From NCBI RefSeq assembly GCF_900104065.1, contig NZ_FNLC01000003.1, forward strand, positions 248,001 to 312,000: a stretch of DNA of 64,000 bases, read 5' to 3'. Shown here piece after piece: positions 58,965-64,000 of this stretch. The stretch comes from Natronobacterium texcoconense (lineage in GTDB: Archaea > Halobacteriota > Halobacteria > Halobacteriales > Natrialbaceae). Positions within the stretch are counted from its first letter, which is position 1. The number at the start of each line of letters is the position of its first letter. Position numbers and translations under genes: made by a program. The notes beneath the pieces are model-generated. The model saw only the letters and a list, made by a program, of their open reading frames with translations. It was not told where the DNA came from and did no database searches.

Positions 58965-60253
58965 TGGATCCACTCGAGCACCTGCGACTCGCGTGGCGTT
59001 CGATTCAGGGTCACAGACTCCGATCGGCGCTGACGACGCTGGGTGTTATCATCGGTATTGCCGCCGTCATCGCCTTCGTGACCCTGGGTGCGAGCCTGCA
59101 GGCCGGCATCGTCGGCGACATCAGCCCCGACGACCAGCGCAATCTCTACGGCTGGGCCGCCGACCCCGACACCGAGGGTGGCCCGCTCGCGGGCGCTCAA
59201 CCCGTCGTCAGCGAGTCGGACCTGGAGAACGTCGAGGAACTCGAGGACGTCGACGCCGCGTACGGGTACGCGACGATACAGAGCCAGGCGGTCTCCGACG
59301 GCGAAGAAGAGGTCGCCCAGGGCGACGGGGTGATCGCGTCGGGACCGTCCTACGTCCGCGAGGACAGTCTCGAGGAGGGCAGACAGTTCGAGATGGGCGA
59401 ACGCGAAGCGGTCGTCAACCCGGCCGCGGCGGGCCAGTTCGAGGAGAACGTCAGCGTCGGCGACGAACTCGAGCTTACGTTCCTCGCCGGCCAGAGAGCA
59501 ACGGTCGAGGTGGTCGGGATCACCGACACCTCCGAAGGATTGAGCCCGTTCGAGGGGTTCGAGTCCTCGCCGCGGATCTACGTGCCGACGGATCCCTACT
59601 ACGTCGAGCAGACTGGCGGACTGGACCTCGGGACTGGAGACGACGAGGGCGTCGATCTCGACGACGAAAACGGTGAGACTCGCTTCCTCGCCGTCGTCGT
59701 CGAAGCAGAGTCGCCAGCCCAGGAAGACGTCGACGCCGCCCGCGACGCCGCGGTCGATTACCTCGAGAGCGCCGACGCCGACGCGAGCGAGTTCCTCGAC
59801 GAGGATCTCGCGGTCACCTTCCAGACCAGCACGGAGTTGCTCCAGCAGTTACAGGACGTACTCGACCTGCTGCAGAACTTCATCGTCGGCATCGCGGCCA
59901 TCTCGCTCGTGGTCGGTTCGATCGGCATCGCGAATATCATGCTGGTCTCGGTCACCGAGCGAACCCGCGAAATTGGCATCATGAAAGCCGTCGGCGCGCA
60001 AAACCGGGACGTCCTCGGACTCTTCCTGACCGAAGCGATCGTCCTCGGGGTGGTCGGCGCGATCCTGGGGACGGCGCTCGGACTTGCCGTCGGCTACCTC
60101 GGCGCGTGGTACGTCGACCTCCCGCTCGTCTATCCGCTCGAGTACGTCGCACTCGCGATTGCGGTCGGGATCCTCGTGGGCGTGTTCTCGGGGCTGTACC
60201 CGGCCTGGCGAGCGGCGCGGACGGATCCGATCGATGCGCTCAGACACGAGTAA
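58964..60253 (+). CDS. ABC transporter permease (MacB/FtsX type)
   Basis: A 429-residue permease. Helix 1 (residues about 22-44, LGVIIGIAAVIAFVTLGASL) follows an amphipathic N-terminus, then a large acidic extracytoplasmic MacB-like domain (about 50-295), then three helices (about 305-330, 350-385, 392-415) of the FtsX domain, with TERTREIGIMKAVGAQNRDV on the coupling loop. It pairs with the ATPase before it, and the next two genes encode exported PQQ-type lipoproteins. Likely a lipoprotein- or peptide-handling exporter. Confidence 0.93.
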   Translation: MDPLEHLRLAWRSIQGHRLRSALTTLGVIIGIAAVIAFVTLGASLQAGIVGDISPDDQRNLYGWAADPDTEGGPLAGAQPVVSESDLENVEELEDVDAAYGYATIQSQAVSDGEEEVAQGDGVIASGPSYVREDSLEEGRQFEMGEREAVVNPAAAGQFEENVSVGDELELTFLAGQRATVEVVGITDTSEGLSPFEGFESSPRIYVPTDPYYVEQTGGLDLGTGDDEGVDLDDENGETRFLAVVVEAESPAQEDVDAARDAAVDYLESADADASEFLDEDLAVTFQTSTELLQQLQDVLDLLQNFIVGIAAISLVVGSIGIANIMLVSVTERTREIGIMKAVGAQNRDVLGLFLTEAIVLGVVGAILGTALGLAVGYLGAWYVDLPLVYPLEYVALAIAVGILVGVFSGLYPAWRAARTDPIDALRHE

Positions 60254-60289
60254 CACAAGACACATATTCTCCATGTTACATCACCCGGT

Positions 60290-61600
60290 ATGCGACGCCG
60301 TCAGGTCCTCGCGGCGGCCGCCGGAACGGGGATCGGCTCCCTCGCCGGCTGTCTCGAGGACGACTGCCCTCCACGATCGAACGCCGAAACGCCGCCCGAC
60401 GGCTGGCCGGTGCCGGGATACAACGCGGCAAACGCCGGAATAACCGCCGATTCGACCCTCGGTACCGACGTCGACTCGCCGGACGAACCGAAATCACTCG
60501 ATCGATGGCGCTTCGACGCCTGGGAGTACGACGACGAAATCCAGGGCGGTGCGACCGCTCCTGTCGTCGACGACGAGCGAGTTTACTTCGCGTACGGGCA
60601 CCCGAGCTACGGTCCGGATCCCGAAGGCGGTGCGCTGTTCGCCCTCGAGGAGTCGACCGGCGAACTCGAGTGGGTCTACACCTTCGGGACGAACGCAAGC
60701 GGTGCGCCCGCACTCGTCGGCGACGGCATCCTCGTCGGGGATGCAAACGGTACCTTTCGCCGTCTCGAACGGGAAACCGGCGACCTCGTCTGGGAAACCG
60801 ACCTCGAGAGCGCGGTTCGGACGCCCGTAGTCGCCGACGGTCGGTGTTACGTCCAGTGCGCTGACGGCCGCGTCGTCGCCGTCGACGTTGCCTCCGGTGA
60901 ACGGTGCTGGACGGCCCGGTACGGCGGCTTTCTCGGACGGTTCATAGGTGGCGAGTGCGAGACCGGAGGGCGACCTGCGATAACCGACGACGCAGTCGTC
61001 GTGACCACCGGCGTCGAAGGCGATCCGAGGGATCGGACCGTCGTTCGCGTCCTCGAGCGAGAGAGCGGCGACGAGCGGTGGGAACTCGAGATCGATGACG
61101 GGCTGTATGGTCCGCCGCGATCCCCGGTCGTCGACGAGGGAATGATCTTCGTCGCCGTCCCGAATCGGCTGATCGCGTTCGATCTCGAGGGAGAACGCGA
61201 ATGGTCCTTCGCGACCGGTTTTCGCGAGACGAGTGCACCCGCCGTCGACGGGGATACCGTCTACTGCAACGCGAAAAACGCCTACGCGATCGACCGAGAG
61301 AGCGGCGAGGAGCGGTGGCGACACGTGAATCTCGCTCCGGATGATTCCTGGCAGAGCTCCAAACGCGTCCCCCTGGTCGCCACACCAGCAGTCGCCGACG
61401 GCGTCATCGCAGCCGCTTTCGGCGCACTCGATGCCGCGACCGGTGATCACCTGTGGGGAGACGTCGGGAACGACGAGGACAGCGACTACTTTCCAGGAGC
61501 GATCCGTGGGCCGCCGATACCGATCGAAGGACCTGCGATCACAAACGGTGCGCTGTACGCGACGACGACCAGCGGCCGACTCGTGAAGGTGGAGCCATGA
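60290..61600 (+). CDS. PQQ-like beta-propeller lipoprotein 1
   Basis: A 436-residue exported protein. MRRRQVLAAAAGTGIGSLAG, followed by C, is a twin-arginine lipobox signal. The mature part is a beta-propeller built from PQQ-like blades: repeated patterns such as GALFALEESTGELEWVYTFG, LVGDGILVGDANGTFRRLER, ETGDLVWETDLES and SGEERWRHVNLAP. PQQ binding itself is doubtful; most haloarchaeal relatives serve as scaffold or assembly factors outside the membrane. Its stop overlaps the start of a sister gene (ATGA). Confidence 0.9.
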   Translation: MRRRQVLAAAAGTGIGSLAGCLEDDCPPRSNAETPPDGWPVPGYNAANAGITADSTLGTDVDSPDEPKSLDRWRFDAWEYDDEIQGGATAPVVDDERVYFAYGHPSYGPDPEGGALFALEESTGELEWVYTFGTNASGAPALVGDGILVGDANGTFRRLERETGDLVWETDLESAVRTPVVADGRCYVQCADGRVVAVDVASGERCWTARYGGFLGRFIGGECETGGRPAITDDAVVVTTGVEGDPRDRTVVRVLERESGDERWELEIDDGLYGPPRSPVVDEGMIFVAVPNRLIAFDLEGEREWSFATGFRETSAPAVDGDTVYCNAKNAYAIDRESGEERWRHVNLAPDDSWQSSKRVPLVATPAVADGVIAAAFGALDAATGDHLWGDVGNDEDSDYFPGAIRGPPIPIEGPAITNGALYATTTSGRLVKVEP

Positions 61601-62808
61601 GAGGGAGACGTGCCTTCCTCGCCGCAGGCGCCTCGAGCGTGGTCGCATCGCTCGCCGGTTGTTTCGACGAGGTAAGGGGTGCCCTCGAACCGCTCGAGGG
61701 CGAGGTCGACGTCGATCCTGCAAGCGCCGTCGACGAAGACGCGTGGTCGGTCGTCCACGGCGATCCCGGGAACACCCGATCGGTGCCGGCCGACGCCGTG
61801 CCGGAACTTCCGCTGTCGATCGAGTGGCGTGAACCCTACGAGACCCACGTCGGCCACGTTCGCCCGGTGTCGGATGGGGAGATCGTGATCGGTACCGACT
61901 GGGACGAGGAACTGTTCGCGATCGACGCGGACTCGGGCGAGCGACTGTGGACGGCGACCGATCCGGCGTTCGAGCCGCGATCGGCGCCGGTAATCACGGA
62001 CGAGGCGGTGCTGATCGGGTCGCGGTCCGCGCTGTGGGCGTTCGACCGTGACGGCGGGGAGCGACTGTGGCGAACCGACGACTCCCTCTCGCTCGGCACC
62101 TTCGACAGCCATCCGAACGCCGACGGGGACCTCGCGATCGGCGGAACGCCGCTGGGCGTCGCCGCATACGACCTCGAGACGGGCGAACGCCGGTGGAGAC
62201 GGCAGATCGGGCTCCAGTCGCGGACCGAACCAGCGATCCACGGCGAGACGATCTACCTCGGCGGCGGGGATGCGACGCTGCACGCACTCGAGAGCGAGAC
62301 CGGTGAGTGGCGGTGGCGGACCAACGCCGACACCGAGATTCGTGCCGGTCCCGCGGTAACCGACTCACGGATCTTCGTCGGGACGGACGACGGTACGCTG
62401 ATCGCGTACGACCACGACGCAGAGCAGCTGTGGCGAACCGATCTCGGCGAAGGGCGGGCCGACGAACTCGCGGTCGGGAACGGAGTCGTCTGCGCGGCGA
62501 CGGAAGACGACGCGCTCACCGCCGTCGACCCCGCCAGCGGCGACCGCGCCTGGCGGTCCCAGCGGTACGTCTCGACGTACGCGAACGGGCCAACCGTCGG
62601 CGGTGGCCTGGTGTTCGGAACCGTCCAGAGCGACGACGTGCGCCACAGCCGCGGAGGAGAAAGAATCGGTGCGTTCGACGCCGAGACGGGCGACCTCGAG
62701 TGGGAATCGGAGGAAACCGGACTCGAGAACGGGCCAGCGATAGTCGACGGAGGGCTCTACGTGACGGGACGAATGGACCGGGAGTCCACCGTCGCAAAAC
62801 TCTCCTGA
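61597..62808 (+). CDS. PQQ-like beta-propeller lipoprotein 2
   Basis: A 403-residue paralog of the previous protein. MRGRRAFLAAGASSVVASLA precedes the lipobox Cys, with RGRR at the twin-arginine position. Blades are seen as EELFAIDADSGERLWTATD, AVLIGSRSALWAFDRDGGER, AAYDLETGERRWRRQIG and GTDDGTLIAYDHDAEQLWR. The ATG at 61597 overlaps the previous stop (ATGA), so both propellers should be made together, maybe as a pair outside the membrane near the ABC exporter. Confidence 0.9.
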   Translation: MRGRRAFLAAGASSVVASLAGCFDEVRGALEPLEGEVDVDPASAVDEDAWSVVHGDPGNTRSVPADAVPELPLSIEWREPYETHVGHVRPVSDGEIVIGTDWDEELFAIDADSGERLWTATDPAFEPRSAPVITDEAVLIGSRSALWAFDRDGGERLWRTDDSLSLGTFDSHPNADGDLAIGGTPLGVAAYDLETGERRWRRQIGLQSRTEPAIHGETIYLGGGDATLHALESETGEWRWRTNADTEIRAGPAVTDSRIFVGTDDGTLIAYDHDAEQLWRTDLGEGRADELAVGNGVVCAATEDDALTAVDPASGDRAWRSQRYVSTYANGPTVGGGLVFGTVQSDDVRHSRGGERIGAFDAETGDLEWESEETGLENGPAIVDGGLYVTGRMDRESTVAKLS

Positions 62809-62811
62809 CGG

Positions 62812-63447
62812 TTACGTGTCTTCGTCTCCGTCGGTTTCGGTCTGCTCGTACCACCGCGTATCGTCCTCGAGTACCCGGTCGGTCTCGTCTCGAGTGTCGG
62901 CACGACCGGCCGCGGAATCGGTGCGGTCGACGAACGGTTCGTCCGGATCGGTGTACGAACGTTCCGCACTGTAGCGGTCGTCGACGGATTCCGGCCGTCC
63001 CTCCCGCGGAACCGACGGTTCTTGGTTGGGAGGTGTTGGTTCTTCCATACCGATCGTCCGGCGCGTGTTCGCCCGTTTCTGTGGATACTCTCGTGCCAGA
63101 TACGACCCGAGGTAACCACCGACCAGCGAGAGGCCGACGGTATAGAGCGCGGCGAACGTCCCGAGGACGAGCAAGGCGAAGACGACGAACGCGACGCCCT
63201 CGACCGGAGCGGCAGCGACGCCGATCGCGAAGCCGAAGAAAGCGAAGAGAGCCACTGCACCGACAGCGAACGGGAGGAACGCGATCAAGCCGGCCAGCGC
63301 ACCGACGACCGCCCCGTCACGGCCGTCCGGCCCCTCGAGAAAGCCGGCGGCGGCACCGCCGATGACGGTCGAGAGCGGGATAAACGAGAGGACGATGCCG
63401 ACGACGGCACCGATGATCGCGTGGATGAGAGTCCGGCCAGTCACCAT
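62812..63447 (-). CDS. DUF5518-like membrane protein, 211 aa
   Basis: A membrane protein with four glycine/alanine-rich helices in the first 120 residues (AIIGAVVGIVLSFIPL, AVVGALAGLIAFLPFAVGAV, ALFAFFGFAIGVAA, VGLSLVGGYLGSYLAREYP) and a hydrophilic, disordered acidic tail of about 90 residues. The helical part resembles the haloarchaeal DUF5518 family. It is convergent with the PQQ gene (3-nt gap). No function is known. Confidence 0.75.
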   Translation of the reverse strand: MVTGRTLIHAIIGAVVGIVLSFIPLSTVIGGAAAGFLEGPDGRDGAVVGALAGLIAFLPFAVGAVALFAFFGFAIGVAAAPVEGVAFVVFALLVLGTFAALYTVGLSLVGGYLGSYLAREYPQKRANTRRTIGMEEPTPPNQEPSVPREGRPESVDDRYSAERSYTDPDEPFVDRTDSAAGRADTRDETDRVLEDDTRWYEQTETDGDEDT

Positions 63448-63517
63448 ACTGGTTCGACGACGGGCAGGAAGAAAAGTCTCTGTGATCGTTCACGAAGAGA
63501 CCGCTGGAAACGCGGCC

Positions 63518-64000
63518 TCAATCGGCTACCTGCGATTCCAATTCTTCCACGGTCGACTCCGTTTCGTCCGACGCGTCAGCCGTCTCGGGTTCGGTGTCCG
63601 ACTCGAAAGCGAGTTCGGAGTCTCCGGTCTCGCCCCGTGCGAGTTCGGCGAAATCGGCATCCCCGTTGACTTCGTCGGCAAGGATATCGACGGCTTCGAC
63701 GAAGACGGCGACGATCAGGGGCCCGACGACGATTCCGATCGCTCCCAGCGTAAAGAGCCCGCCAGTGAACCCGACGAAGTAGAGGCTCCCGGGAAGTCCG
63801 GCGGAGCGGCGAGCGAGACGCGGACGAATGCCGACGTCGGGGAACCAGGCGATGAGTGTGACCCCGAGGACGCCGACGAGGACCGCAGCGGCGAGTTCGC
63901 CCGCTGCGACGTGGTAGATGACGATCGGTGCAATGAGCAGGCTGGGGCCGATGATCGGGACGAACTGCAAGATTGCGGCGAAGAGCGCGAGGGTAAACGC
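63518..64000 (-). CDS. AI-2E family transporter, C-terminal part
   Basis: The frame stays open to the window edge, so only the last 160 residues are seen. ALFAAILQFVPIIGPSLLIA is the highly conserved PxxG region of the AI-2E/PerM transporter family, and GFTGGLFTLGAIGIVVGPLIVAVFVEAVDIL contains the last helices (quoted in part: GLFTLGAIGIVVGPLIVAV). The acidic tail (about 50 residues) is typical of haloarchaeal members. Substrates vary (autoinducers, ions, lipids); not predictable here. Confidence 0.85.
   Translation of the reverse strand, partial: AFTLALFAAILQFVPIIGPSLLIAPIVIYHVAAGELAAAVLVGVLGVTLIAWFPDVGIRPRLARRSAGLPGSLYFVGFTGGLFTLGAIGIVVGPLIVAVFVEAVDILADEVNGDADFAELARGETGDSELAFESDTEPETADASDETESTVEELESQVAD

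Noticed and set aside
1-64000. CRISPR array
   Set aside because: No regularly spaced short direct repeats and no cas-like genes were seen.

Overview
The window looks like a piece of a haloarchaeal (class Halobacteria) chromosome. GC content is high, there are many CTCGAG/CGTCGAC words, and the proteins are very acidic (Asp/Glu-rich, Lys-poor). Exported proteins carry twin-arginine plus lipobox signals (RRQFLATG...AGC). Several TATA boxes lie only about 25-30 nt before start codons, as expected for leaderless transcripts. There are also archaeal ribosomal proteins (L39e, L31e, L18Ae), aIF6, prefoldin, SRP54/FtsY and type II isopentenyl-diphosphate isomerase. The order or genus cannot be fixed from this alone; a Natrialba/Natrinema-like relative is a guess.

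Layout. 1-11.2 kb: end of a zinc alcohol dehydrogenase, DUF211+VIT membrane pair, ene-reductase, rhodanese lipoprotein, tRNA-Gln, SUF Fe-S assembly genes (sufU, sufS), HD hydrolase, a DUF7344 regulator, a SHOCT protein, DUF424 and a TPR protein. 11.6-20.9 kb: FAD amine-oxidase-like enzyme, thpR, then a translation/secretion block (rpl39e-rpl31e-tif6 ... rpl18Ae-pfdA-ftsY). About 3.8 kb of unrelated genes interrupts the block: MFS transporter, a three-gene ATGA-coupled ASCH operon and a DUF6159 membrane protein. 20.9-25.0 kb: HAD hydrolase, thiE-thiM, an RHH regulator and a glutamate-cysteine ligase-like gene.

25.0-30.75 kb is an AT-rich island of low-homology genes: a FilR1-type regulator, membrane proteins, an HExxH protein translationally coupled to a Tat-exported partner, and a nonsense-mutated zinc-ribbon pseudogene. 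It ends at an intron-containing tRNA-Arg whose 3' end is duplicated nearby, next to a PD-(D/E)XK nuclease gene. 30.7-41.4 kb: YccF and other membrane proteins, a methyltransferase, phosphohexomutase, an isolated nuoH, a bacterio-opsin-activator-type regulator, a three-gene operon resembling a quinone/electrophile-detoxification set (FAD oxidoreductase, VOC dioxygenase, esterase), a dihydrolipoamide dehydrogenase-type enzyme, an orphan HicB-like protein and a candidate HTH/TumE toxin-antitoxin pair. 41.4-50.1 kb: srp54, a CBS-MaoC fusion, UPF0200 kinase-like plus RNA-binding pair, FMN reductase, GNATs, GIY-YIG, tiny zinc-finger and DUF1931 proteins, and idi2. 50.1-53.4 kb: a 283-nt nested-palindrome locus, two paralogous membrane proteins, and a VapBC-like module bracketed by 63-bp degenerate repeats in a second AT-rich patch. 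53.4-64 kb: enoyl-CoA hydratase, methyltransferase, rpiA, signal peptidase, a MacB-type ABC exporter with two tandem PQQ-propeller lipoproteins, and a partial AI-2E transporter.

The most unusual signals are non-coding. One is a dispersed family of hairpins whose stems vary but whose loop stays close to TCACTnCGTTC. The other is the large cloverleaf-like palindrome at 50186-50468, which contains several of those hairpins.
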